Both the position numbers and the translations under genes were made by a program. Of a stretch of 64,000 nucleotides of DNA, positions 22,008-31,498 are shown piece after piece. Origin of the DNA: Melitaea cinxia (taxonomy: Eukaryota > Arthropoda > Insecta > Lepidoptera > Nymphalidae). The stretch is from NCBI RefSeq assembly GCF_905220565.1, contig NC_059415.1:7988501-8052500 (forward strand), written 5' to 3'. The notes under the pieces were generated by a model. That model had not been told where the DNA came from. It saw nothing but the letters and a program-made list of their open reading frames with translations, and made no database searches. Position 1 is the stretch's first letter. Each line of letters begins with the position of its first letter.

Positions 22008-22165
22008 CAGTCAGTCAGTCAGCTCAGCCTTTTGCAGTTCAACCCTAGATCCAGGTCCAAGTTCGAACCAGACATCCCGGTTTTCCGGAATGCTCATTCA
22101 GACTTTCGAACGCCCGGAGAACGTCCCACAATGCGTTTGCCAACACGCGGTCTCCACTTTAGGAC
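22008..22165 (-). mobile_element. RTE-type LINE 3' end, diverged
   Basis: It starts with GTCAGTCAGTCAG (the TGAC tail in reverse), then 'ttttgcagttcaac' and degraded C-terminal coding sequence ('cgtttgccaacacgcggtct'). It is the same family as 1797-1952. Confidence 0.7.
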
Positions 22166-22367
22166 ACGAAAACAGAAAAAACCCAGAAAACAGACACATT
22201 TACTGTAAATACTCGTAAATATAGTAGTAGTATACAGAATGTTAATTAGGCGAAATCTATAATTCGTAATATCCCGTCAAACTTAGGATTTTGTAAAAAT
22301 GTTCAATTTAGTCACGAATTTTTAGACTTTCTACTAAATAACGAATGAATCTCATCTTATAGCATTA

Positions 22368-22660
22368 CTAGCAACCCGCCCCGGCTTTGCACGGTTGCAA
22401 TGCTGATACTAAATATAAAATGAATATATATAATATATGCGTAAAAAATATGTTTGTTTTCATCACAATGCTCTAAAACTATCACTGTTCCTCTACTATA
22501 TTATGCATGTATTATACATATAAACCTTCCTTTAGAATCATTATATGAATATATAATAATCTTACTTTATTAAAGAAAACTGCATTAAAGTCCATTGCGT
22601 ATTTTTAAAGATCTAAGCATACAGATAAAGGGAAAAGACTTTGTTTGTAGTGATGTAAAA
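22368..22660 (-). mobile_element. Helitron fragment related to Lep1
   Basis: On the minus strand it ends 'gcaaagccggggcgggttg' then CTAG followed by T, with A on the other side. This matches the 3' end of the Lep1-type copy at 26175-26407. The 5' boundary is uncertain. The next 430 bases (22661-23089) hold an 83-codon frame with no motif. Confidence 0.6.
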
Positions 22661-23089
22661 TTTAAAACATTCACAGTACAATAAAAAATAAATCTATAAG
22701 TTATTCTAAAACAAAATAAATTTAAAAATATTACAGCAGTTTCTACCGCACGATACGGTTGAAAACATCAAAAAACGAAACAAAAATGGAGATAGCCGTA
22801 TCGAAAGTTACTGGGCCACAAATCGCAGTCACTGAATTCTCCGCTCATAAATTATCACCAGTAACAGATGCGTTGAATGTTTGTTCCGCTTATTCCGCAA
22901 GTTCATTTTTTTCCTCGTCGACACCGAATTTACTAGTGGATTTGTTAATAATTTACGTTACACTTTTTAGAAGTAAAAAGTTGTGTTTCGAAAACGAAAA
23001 AAAAAAGTAATGTAGGTAGTCGAAAAAAATAGTAACAAATATGCATTGGTAAGAAATCAAAAAATTAATCATTTGATCTAAATCAAATT

Positions 23090-23228
23090 TAAATGAAAAC
23101 ACGCTACAGGGATCAGCTTTCGATTAAAAAAAGAATCATCAAAATCGGTATACCCAGTAAAAAGCTATGAGGTAACACATAAAAAGTACAGTCAAATTTA
23201 GATCCACCTTTTTGAAATCGCTTAAAAT
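23090..23228 (-). repeat. Family D fragment
   Basis: 'caaatttaaatgaaaacacg', 'agaatcatcaaaatcgg' and 'ccacctttttgaaatcgctt' match family D. Confidence 0.6.
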
Positions 23229-23356
23229 CATATTACAAATCGAAATTCACGCATAAAGTATGCAAGTAGTTTGCTTTGCGTCCATGCAAATTATGTTGCA
23301 TTTTTATTAATTTTTTCTATATTGATTTTTTTGTTTGTTTATTTTTGTGGTCGCTA

Positions 23357-23637
23357 CGCTTCAGTCTGTAATATCCCACTTCTGGGCAAATAGTGCTGGT
23401 ACAACTATTTCTTTCCGGTTTGGATGTTTGTCCCTGTGGGTCTCCCCACCGTACCTCGGAGACCACGTTAAACTGACGGTCCTGGTTGCTATAATTTACA
23501 CCTGATAGCGAACGTTACTCATAGTATTCCCACATATCCGCCAACCCGCAGTGGAGCAGCATGGTGGATTAAACTCCACTCCTTCTCCTACATGTAGAAA
23601 GAGGCATATTCCCAGCAGTGGGATATTACAAACTGAA
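23357..23637 (+). mobile_element. SINE family A with an inverted 3' end at its 5' side
   Basis: The right part (from about 23388) is a plus-strand, 5'-truncated copy ending 'ccagcagtgggatattaca'. Its left edge is not the head but about 30 bp of the same 3' end inverted ('ctgtaatatcccacttctgg'). Both outer edges are thus the SINE 3' terminus, like terminal inverted repeats. Confidence 0.8.
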
Positions 23638-23727
23638 TAGTAATCGTTAATCGTGATCTACAATAATTATTTTCTTTATTATTTACATTTTAGCTAAAGC
23701 ATATTCGGCCCGTAGGCGTAGTTGGCA

Positions 23728-23763
23728 CTGCTGTCTCCCGGGGTTTACCCCGGAAGACAGCAG
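23728..23763. repeat. Hairpin 1 of the GC-rich insert
   Basis: CTGCTGTCT-c-CCGGGGT, TT, ACCCCGG-a-AGACAGCAG: 16 paired bases with a single opposed mismatch and a 2-base loop. Confidence 0.9.
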
Positions 23764-23805
23764 TTCGCCTAAAGAGCACTCTTTTAAGAGTGCTCTTTAG
23801 GCGAA
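23764..23805. repeat. Hairpin 2 of the GC-rich insert, perfect 20-bp arms
   Basis: TTCGCCTAAAGAGCACTCTT, two T, then its exact reverse complement. It directly abuts hairpin 1. Confidence 0.95.
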
Positions 23806-24080
23806 GGCCCACACAGGCTGGCCGACAGTCAGGACGTCACGGTTGTATGCGTTAGTGATCCCGTGGCGCCCCACTATGACGATGAGGGTACCGCTAGGTT
23901 TTAGTGGATAGTCTGTAAATCTGTTCGCGCCGGGAGCCCCAAACTCACGTCGCCTCCGGGCGGCGGGGCTAGTGCGTAAAGACATTTTCCAGTGTTAAAA
24001 GAAAGTGGGTACTGCTGTCCGCTTTAGAATTGTAGTTTCAATTTCCACCACAAGGATAGGCTAAATATAGACAAATATGT

Positions 24081-24363
24081 ATCATCATGATCATTACAGC
24101 CTATAAAGTCCACTGCTGGACATAGGCCTCCACAAGTTTACGCCAAAAATAACGTGGACTCATGTGTTTTGCCCATAGTCACCACGCTGGGCAGGCGTGT
24201 GGCCTGTGTATTTCAAAGCCAGCAGTTAGATGGTTATCCCGCCACCTGTTGGCTTTTTAAGTTCCAAGGTGGTAGCGGAACTGTGTTATCCCTTAGTCGC
24301 CTCTTACGACACCCACGGGAAGAGAGGGGGTGGCTATATTCTTTAGTACCGTAGCCACACAGT
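24081..24363 (-). mobile_element. Family B retroposon
   Basis: Begins with the family 3' end in minus orientation (ATCATCATGATCATTACAGC) and runs to 'taccgtagccacac'. It contains 'gtcctcttacgacaccc'-like and 'gggaagagaggggg' sequence shared with 42522-42815 and 55582-55908. The open frame at 24154-24354 is not conserved as protein between copies. Confidence 0.8.
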
Positions 24364-25664
24364 AGATAAATATGTATATCAGACGACAGTTACCTAAAAC
24401 ACACACATTCAATTGTTGAACTTAGTAATAGACAACCGCGTGTGTATGTTGAATACATCGAAAAACTACACATTATCTTTAAAGGTTTTTATGTATACTT
24501 ATAATTATTTATTATTATTAAGTTTATAAGTCTTTAGAGATATGTACTACGAGATAAATAAATACTACTTCCATGTTATTATTTTGCTAAGTAACTGTGA
24601 CTAGCAAAAATAAATATTTACTTAAATCAGACAGAACATCGCGTGCTACATCGATTTCTTTATAAATCAAAGGAAGGATTGATTTATTATGGAGAAAGAC
24701 AAATGATAATGTAAGTTTCTCATAAATAATGATTTGGTTTTTTCTTACTTGAAAGGGATCAAATTGTAGATTTTTATTTGTTTTTAAATTACTTATCTTT
24801 ACTATAATTCGAGATTTAGTGTCCTTTATATAGGTATATATTTTACTTAACGTAAGTATCAGATAGAGGTTTTTAACATAAATATAAAGCAATAGAGTTT
24901 ACGCCTTGGTGTACGGTATACAGTACCCTGAGTGCATTCTAGTCGCTTTCTTAGCGCTCTACTCCGAAAACGGTTAATTTTACAAGAAAAACGGAAGAAG
25001 CATTTTTTGTAGATAATTTCACGACAAACAATTTTTATAATGAAAGGTCATTGACCTCCGAGCAAAAACTGATTTTCGTGACCTTTTGACCTTTATAACT
25101 TTTTTAACCGGCACGATATCAATGTCGATTTTTCACATCTTCATTCGAACGCTGTAATAAAGGTTTATACAAAAATTTAGCTCACTAGGAATTTTACCGC
25201 AGATAAAACCTAAAATGATTGGACTCAAGAAGAAGAAGAAACATACTGGGGAGGTAAAGAGAAACACATATTTTATTCAAATTATTTATTTCTCCTAAAA
25301 TATGTATTGTTCATTGTAACATTGTTGTAGATTCTTTTCAATTCCTATCAAAGATTACGTCAAAATATATTGCTTATATATTTTTCGGACGGATTATAAT
25401 GATGAATGGTGTTATTGGTGGGTCATCCATCAAAGACCCTTTTAACGTCTCGAGCACACTAAAAATGATACATTGGCAAATATAACAGGGAGACGCTCCT
25501 GTAGTAACAGAAGTTTGTTTATGTTGGTTCGTGGGAAAATAACTTCTGTAGGCGTTAAGCGTTTCATGTAGTCATAAATTTATTTATGAAAGAACTTTAC
25601 TGTATTTTGTGTCAATTAAATAATAAATGTTATTTTACATAATAATAATATATATCTTATAACA
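24364..25664. other. Stretch without recognised repeats; nuclear-receptor-type sites near 25050
   Basis: AT-rich. A minus-strand frame of 101 codons (24587-24892) shows no domain and has biased A/T codons. The notable feature is the pair of hormone-receptor-like sites listed next. Confidence 0.4.
25045..25092. promoter_or_regulatory. Perfect IR1 (AGGTCA-T-TGACCT) plus DR2 nuclear-receptor half-sites
   Basis: AGGTCATTGACCT at 25045-25057 is a perfect inverted repeat with one-base spacing, the ideal form for EcR/USP binding. TGACCT at 25079 and 25087 form a direct repeat with two-base spacing. Four half-sites in 48 bp is unlikely to be noise, but no gene is in sight, and the area might be part of an unrecognised repeat. 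Confidence 0.35.
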
Positions 25665-25885
25665 TACACACACGGTCGTCTGTTCCTATAATAAGCAACT
25701 TAATGCTTGTGTTACAGGTAACAGCCGACTGTTATAACTATATATCACTCGGCTCTATATATATATAGAAGTAATACATATATAAATACAAATATTACAC
25801 CCAGACTCAGACGGTAATCGAACCCTCAACCCGCAATACCTACAATCCCTACAATCTCTAGAACGAAATTTTCAATTTGAGATTT
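25665..25885 (-). mobile_element. SINE family J
   Basis: 'acggtcgtctgttcc', 'aagcaacttaatgcttgtgt', 'ggtaacagccgactgtta' and 'acccagactcagacggtaat' match 55930-56210 inverted. On the minus strand GGGTTCGATTACC is a B-box-like sequence, so a tRNA-derived head is likely. Confidence 0.65.
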
Positions 25886-26174
25886 AAAATCTAAATTCTT
25901 TTGTATAAGATTATATATTTTATTTACGCTATTTAAGCGTGTAATAGGCTAAACAACGTCAAGTTAATGTATTTGGGAACGGAATTTTGGTTATAAAATT
26001 TAAAAAGGTATAAATTATATGTAACTAGCTGATTTTTTTAAAATTTCTTTTATACGAACCTCAGTCGAACAATAACGAACACAAGGAGTTACCCAATTTG
26101 GTATAGTCATTCCGCAGTTATGCCACTGTATACATTTCAGCGATACATTTTTGTTGACGTCTAGCTGTCTAGTG

Positions 26175-26407
26175 TACATATACTAATATTATAAAGAGGA
26201 AAGATTTGACTGTCTGTTTGCTTGCAGTGAATAGGCTCCGAAACTACTGAACCGATTTCAAAAAATCTTTCGTCGTTGGGAAGCTACACTGTCCGCGGGT
26301 GACATAGACTATATTATATTATCAAAAAAAAAAAAAAAAAACTTAGGGGAACAAAATATTTTGTAATTTTTGTTAAATACCCGTGCGAAGCCGGGGCGGG
26401 ATGCTAG
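26175..26407 (+). mobile_element. Lep1-type non-autonomous Helitron
   Basis: It starts 'atactaatattataaagagg' and 'aaagatttgactgtctgttt', contains a pure A run (about 26324-26341), and ends 'gtgcgaagccggggcggg' then ATGCTAG followed by T. The short hairpin and CTAG terminus fit Helitrons, and the two ends resemble Lep1 elements known from Lepidoptera. It is 233 bp and has no coding capacity. Confidence 0.85.
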
Positions 26408-26679
26408 TCTTTTATGTTTTAATTTTCTGTTATAACGTTATAATAGCATTAAAACTTGTTGACAAATTAACTCGAGGAGTACGAGCGTAAAGTAATAAAA
26501 TTACCGAAACATTCTGAAATGTTCGTGATGTTGTCAAAGAATTAACCTAATTTAATTTCAGCAATTTTTACTTCGTTCAGGAGCGATGAAAATAAGTATA
26601 TTAAGGCTTTGTAGGTATTTTAATGTCTTTGCCTTTAAGTGATAATTTTACACTTAAGACAAAAAAACAAAAGAATAAT

Positions 26680-27028
26680 CGACTTCGATTTAAATCGACA
26701 AGTAAACAATAAATACACATTAACGTGAACTCATGTTGCCCATGCAAAACACATGAGTTCACGTTATTTTTGGCGTAAACTTGTGGAGGCCTATGTCCAG
26801 CAGTGGACTGTATAGGCTGTAATGAAATACATATAACTAGCGATAACGCAAAAATTACTCGTCAAACCTCGCTCAAATGTAAATGGGACTACGTTCTAAA
26901 CACCAGCTTTTAAATAAAAAGAAATAATCAAAATTGGTACCCCAAATAAAAAGTTATTAGGTAACACGCATACGACAAAAAAATAGCGTTGGACAGAGAA
27001 CCTCATCTTTTTTTAGGTCGCTTAAAAT
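26680..27028 (-). repeat. Family D repeat interrupted by family B
   Basis: D begins 'aatcgacttcgatttaaatc' and ends 'cctcatctttttttaggtcg'. A truncated family-B element (26721-26822) lies inside it. Confidence 0.7.
26721..26822 (+). mobile_element. Family B 3' end with inverted start, nested in D
   Basis: TAACGTGAACTCATGT at 26721-26736 is the perfect inverse of ACATGAGTTCACGTTA at 26751-26766. After the second arm the element continues to the family 3' end 'ccagcagtggactgtatagg'. Confidence 0.8.
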
Positions 27029-27943
27029 AACAATTTGTTACTAGAAAGTCTGAAAGTGAAAGTCGAGTATTTGAAGAGCATCTCTGTTTTCAAGTACTTT
27101 GAATATTAATTGAACCCTTAGCGTTAAGAATTTGTAAGGGTATGTCTGGAGTGATCGCGTGAAATTGTCACTTGTATCTGTCACGCGGTTTTCGGAGGGT
27201 ATACTTTAAATTGAATTGAAATACGGAAGAATAAACTAAGTACTAAAAATGTATAAGATATAGAAAAATCATTATTATATAGGCCACCTATATTGTGTCC
27301 TAAGTTGTAACGAATCAAGTTAAGGTGGAGTTGTAATTTATCTATTGTCTAAAACCGTCTTTATTCGCACACGTAAAAAAAAAACTGAATCGCCATTTTG
27401 AAAAACAACTCAACCAACCAACTTGGGAATTATTAAAATTAATATCGTAGTTTTTAATTTTTTAACCAGGCAATTTTTTTAATTGCGAACATTTGGACGT
27501 TTTTTGCCATATTTTATTTCATTAAGTTAAAATGACTTATGTAGGCTACTGGTGAAATGTCTTTTGTACCTTTTTTTAAATACAGCGTATTAAATAAAAG
27601 AGAGAAATTCAAGATTTTCTGCTTTTCCGATAATTATAATTAAAACGACTTATGTAACTTAATTATAATATGAAATATCGAGTGATTCAATATTTTTTTT
27701 TAAACTGTACCTCCTTAATCCTAAGATTATGGATCTCCACACCCTACTGCTAAAGTTCTTTCAAGAGTTCTCAAACTTTTGTTTTTAATTGCTTCTGAAG
27801 TCGATATTGCTCCAAAAGGTTTAATTTTTTGGTATTTTCTACAAAGACTTAGCAATAAGATTATAATTAAAAATTATATTACATTACGAATTTTCAAAAT
27901 TTGTTTTAACAATCTTGTATTGCTAACTTGATTTTGGTGCAGT
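27029..27943. other. Stretch without recognised features
   Basis: AT-rich with long T runs; no repeat or gene recognised. Confidence 0.5.
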
Positions 27944-28007
27944 GGTATTTGTGCCGTAATGGCGCTGATACGCCGGCGGTTTGCGGGTTCGATTCCAGCT
28001 CCATACC
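27944..28007 (+). other. tRNA-like remnant
   Basis: GGTAT and ATACC can pair as an acceptor remnant. GCGGGTTCGATTCC is a good B box with T-arm-like sequence, and GCC...GGC can form a D stem. The anticodon arm is too short for a working tRNA. It may be a SINE head or tRNA pseudogene. Confidence 0.35.
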
Positions 28008-28149
28008 AAAAAATATGATAATTGTTTTATCTCTGTTATGTTGTTCCGAAATATTGTTGTTCTAATGATTAATTTACGTGTTTATAATTGTTTAAAGTTA
28101 TCTTAATATTTTGTTATCCTTACGTCCGAGACCTGTTTTTTGATTCATT

Positions 28150-28290
28150 GTAAGACTGTAACATCCAGCTGTCGAGCATAGGCCTCTTTCTCAGGAGAGG
28201 GGTTGGATTTTAATCTACCACGCTCCTCCATTACAAGCCAGCAGATATATTCTCAACTACGATCGTCATTAGGTGTCGATGATAACATCG
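28150..28290 (-). mobile_element. SINE family A, diverged fragment
   Basis: 'ctgtaacatccagctg', 'gagcataggcctctttctc' and 'atctaccacgctcctcc' match family A in minus orientation. Confidence 0.65.
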
Positions 28291-28524
28291 TTATTGATGT
28301 GTTAATACAAAAATATGAAAATAAATAAAGTGTTACAAGTTTAATATACTAATCCACGATATCTAACAGTCAGATTTGAAACAGATATTTTTACAATAAA
28401 AACTCCCTTCGTTCGGGAATCGAGCGATCTTCGACGGTTACTTTATAAATGTGTCTCTATTACTACCCCAAAATTGTCGTCATTATAAAAATTGTCTTTT
28501 ACTACTAACTGATATTTAATGAAA

Positions 28525-28740
28525 AAAAAAGTGTATGTGTGTGTGTGTAAAAAGTGTGCACGTAAGAAGTTTATACTTCATTGGCTAGCTAACTTCACGT
28601 TGCTAACTTCTTCTTCGTCGACTTGCCAACTTCAGGGTGTCGTTTTTTTGTGACGGTGTGCGCGCGCATCCTACAAATTTACTTTAATCATTTTTCCCTA
28701 ATGCGACAAAAGAAGTATAACTTCAAAATGAAATACATGC
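28525..28740 (+). repeat. Family G repeat, copy 1
   Basis: 'acttcattggctagctaact', 'gccaacttcagggtgtcg' and 'gacggtgtgcgcgcgcatc' are shared in the same orientation with 37175-37385. 'agaagtttatacttcat' near the start and 'aagaagtataacttc' near the end suggest short inverted ends. A (GT)n run precedes it. Confidence 0.65.
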
Positions 28741-29756
28741 CTTACCAGACCATATATTTATATATATTATGCTTTCAATTTGATACATAAAGTGTTTTAC
28801 ATATACATATGTTAAATATATTCGTATGAATGCTTAGTACGGCGAAGCAATATAAGCGATCGTTACAAAAGCTAATACCGAGAGAATGGTACATTAGCGG
28901 TCGCGATAAATCTCAAACTGATTCTGCGAAGAGCTTACTTGTTCGACCCATATGTTAAACATCGCACAGTCTTTATTGAAACACGCCTTTAAAATGTATA
29001 TTTACTTTGTATTAAGATTCACATGAATGCATAGCAAAAAATACTAATACTGTTATCACTGATATACCATACAGTAATAGTCGCTAAATGTCGCTAAATT
29101 ATTGTTTTTTAAATTATATTACACTCTTTTTTATAAATTTTACTGTGCTGTGTACCAACCCTAAAAATAAATAACTAAATAAATCAATAACTTCATCCAT
29201 ATACCAGAATCTAAAATCTTAATACTGTTGTATATAATCAGGTCAAAGCGACTCATGCAATTTCGATGAGTTCAAATTTTTTTCCAGCTGTAGTCATAAA
29301 AAATGACATAAATATTACGACAAAATTAATCTGTGCAGGAAAAATTTCCCACGGATGGTATTCAGCTGGCTTATAGTAAAAATATTCTCGAATTAACTCC
29401 GAATATTTTATGTTTCAAAACTAAAATATCTAAAAGCATCAACCGTAACAAAAACTCAATTCAGCGCAGCGCTCGTCCAAATAAATCTTCAACGCTCTAG
29501 ATGCCACGAATGACGCTCGTGGATGCATTCTGCAAAATTTTTCTAGCGAATGTTATTCGATTTAAAGTTAAAGAGCTACGGGAAGGATTGACATGATTTA
29601 TTGAGCTATGTTACCTTTGAACAGGTATATCGGATGTAAATAAACAAGACATTATTGCTATTTTTTTTTTTAATTAAGGCAGCAAATTATTTCAAATATT
29701 TTTTACCAAAGACTCCTTACACGTATTTTATAATTATTACTATTTTTAACTGACAA
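28741..29756. other. Stretch without recognised features
   Basis: No gene or repeat recognised in this kilobase. Confidence 0.5.
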
Positions 29757-30094
29757 CGCGTTGGCACAACGGTCACAGCACTGGTTTGTGGCTGTTTCGC
29801 TGGCGGTTGCAGGCTCGATCCTCGCACATGACAAACATTTGTATTGGCCATACAGGTGTTTGCCGTGGTCTGGGTGTTTGTGCAGTCCTTGTGGATCTCC
29901 CCACCGTGCCTCGGAGAGCACGTTAAGCCGTCGGTCTTGGTTGTTATCATGTGCGCCTGATTACAATCGTTACTCGTAGTAAGGAATATATCCGCCAACC
30001 CGCATTAGAGCAGCGTGGTAGATTAAGGTCTGACCCTTTTGCTATATGGAAAAAGAGGCCTATGCCCAGCAGTGGGATCTTACAGACTGAAGCG
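29757..30094 (+). mobile_element. SINE family A, full length
   Basis: The head CGCGTTGGCACAACGGTCAC carries an A-box-like sequence, and GCAGGCTCGATCCTCGC a B-box-like one, as in tRNA-derived SINEs. The body runs through 'gttgtcctgtgga'-type sequence and 'ccaacccgcattagagcag' to the 3' end 'ccagcagtgggatcttacag' and GAAGCG. The plus and minus frames at 29703-29998 are chance frames within it. The next 330 bases (30095-30421) are unrecognised. Confidence 0.85.
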
Positions 30095-30421
30095 TACCTA
30101 TAACCTTTACTGGGTATACTGATTTGATTACTTGTATTTTTTTTTGTTGTTGATGAAATCGATGAGTAGTTGCTGAATGCTAATTAATACGTATTTAATT
30201 GGCTTCAACTACGTTGATTATGCTCTATTTTATTAGTTGTCAGTGTTCATTGACGTCAGTTGTTTTTTTGTTAGAGAGAATACAAAATTATTGGATTAAA
30301 CAATGTATTCATATTGAAGCGTCAATTTGCCTTGCAATCAGTGACGATTCTATAATGACCCAAAAAAACCAACGGTCAAGGAATAGGAACCAGGTGAGTT
30401 ACTAAGAGTTTATATGGCGAG

Positions 30422-31015
30422 TATGGCGACCTCCGCTTTGAGAAACATATTATGGAGTGCACCCGTAACTGCTTTTATAGATTGAAGCTTCTATATAACA
30501 TTAGACCCTATATCAGCGAGAGACTAAGACTAACCTTGTGCGAGTCACTCATACTATCTAAGTTAAACTATTGTGATACCGTCTATGGTCCATGCTTGCT
30601 TGTTAGAACTTCAAAACTCATACAGCGAGTGCAAAATGCTTGTGCACGGTATTGCTTTGGTCTGTCCTAGCGAGCTCATGTCACACCTGTATTAAATAAT
30701 AGGAACATACTGAACATGGAGTCTCGCCGGAGGATGCACTTGTCTACAATGATGTTCGACTTACTGAGCACTGGCACACCGCAATATCTACTTGGCAAAT
30801 TGGCGTGGACTAAGGTGCATGGAGGGTACCCCAGGCGTGCTTGTACTAGTGTTTTCGAGACGCCGGCGCACAGAACTGCTGCCTTTCGTGGATCGTTCAG
30901 GTTTGCGGCCTCCCGGTGCTGGAACGATTTACCGCCCCCAATGCGCGATCTAAAATCCAGAGTCACATTTAAACGTCTTATAAAGATACAGTTATTAACT
31001 TGGCAAAAAACCTAA
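30422..31015 (+). pseudogene. C-terminal part of a CR1/jockey-like LINE reverse transcriptase, one stop
   Basis: A single reading frame runs from 'YGDLRFEKHI' through 'RLRLTLCESLILSKLNYCDT', 'LIQRVQNACARY', 'RRRMHLSTMMFDLL' and 'FRFAASRCWNDLPPPMRDL' to a stop. It is interrupted by one in-frame TAG (30668-30670). This is the thumb and C-terminal region of a non-LTR reverse transcriptase; the YxDD-bearing part and the endonuclease are missing through 5' truncation. A 3' tail with TATT repeats continues to about 31438, ending near 'gacattgactttgactg'. The mild damage suggests a fairly young insertion. The clade (CR1 versus jockey) is inferred from style only. Confidence 0.85.
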
Positions 31016-31438
31016 CTTACCTACGGGTCTACGCGACTTGCCGGGGCGGACTTTGTCTCGGTTTCCGGGGGGTTTGCACTCCTTGACTGGTCCCTACTAC
31101 GCTCTATAACCACTGCCACGTCATGACATATAATTCTATTGTCCACGTCACGACCACGTTGCAAAAATACAACAATTTTTTGTACAAAATATGTCGTCGT
31201 AACTCTTATTTTATGACAGTGACGTGACATTTTCTCGCGTTAGCGGGTTGTCGCTCTGGACGTGTGCGTTTTTGGTGACAGCCTTGACAGAAGCTTGCAC
31301 TCCGTATACGTTTTCTTATTTATGTATTTATTTATTTATTTATTTTATTTATTTAATGTTATTATTTATTTTATGTATTACATATATATCTCTTTAATTA
31401 TTTACTATAAGTGTATTATTGACATTGACTTTGACTGT
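31016..31438 (+). mobile_element. 3' UTR and simple-repeat tail of the LINE
   Basis: It follows the LINE stop codon directly: GC-rich at first (GCCGGGGCGGAC), then TATT repeats at about 31320-31370, ending in 'tattgacattgactttg'. The exact end is not visible because no clear target-site duplication is seen. Confidence 0.55.
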
Positions 31439-31498
31439 TAAATATGAGTGAGCATCTTTTGTGTGAGTCTAGTCAGGCTGTATGACTGTTATCTATAA

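Larger units (their letters stand above)
23705..23990 (-). other. GC-rich insert with two strong hairpins and a 62-codon frame
   Basis: This segment stands out in base composition (CCGCCGCCCGGAGG, GGGGCGCCACGGG). On the minus strand a frame of 62 codons (23985 to 23797) starts MSLRTSPAARRRREFGAPGA, is rich in Arg, Gly, Pro and Ala, and stops inside the arm of the first downstream hairpin. Two hairpins follow in a row. I do not recognise the protein. It may be one end of a GC-rich retroelement or other mobile DNA. No second copy occurs in the window. Confidence 0.4.

Noticed and set aside
24587..24892. 101-codon minus-strand frame
   Set aside because: Codon use is simply that of AT-rich DNA, with no domain and no support from neighbours.
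27944..28007. Possible functional tRNA
   Set aside because: The B box is good, but the anticodon arm is too short and the acceptor has only five pairs.
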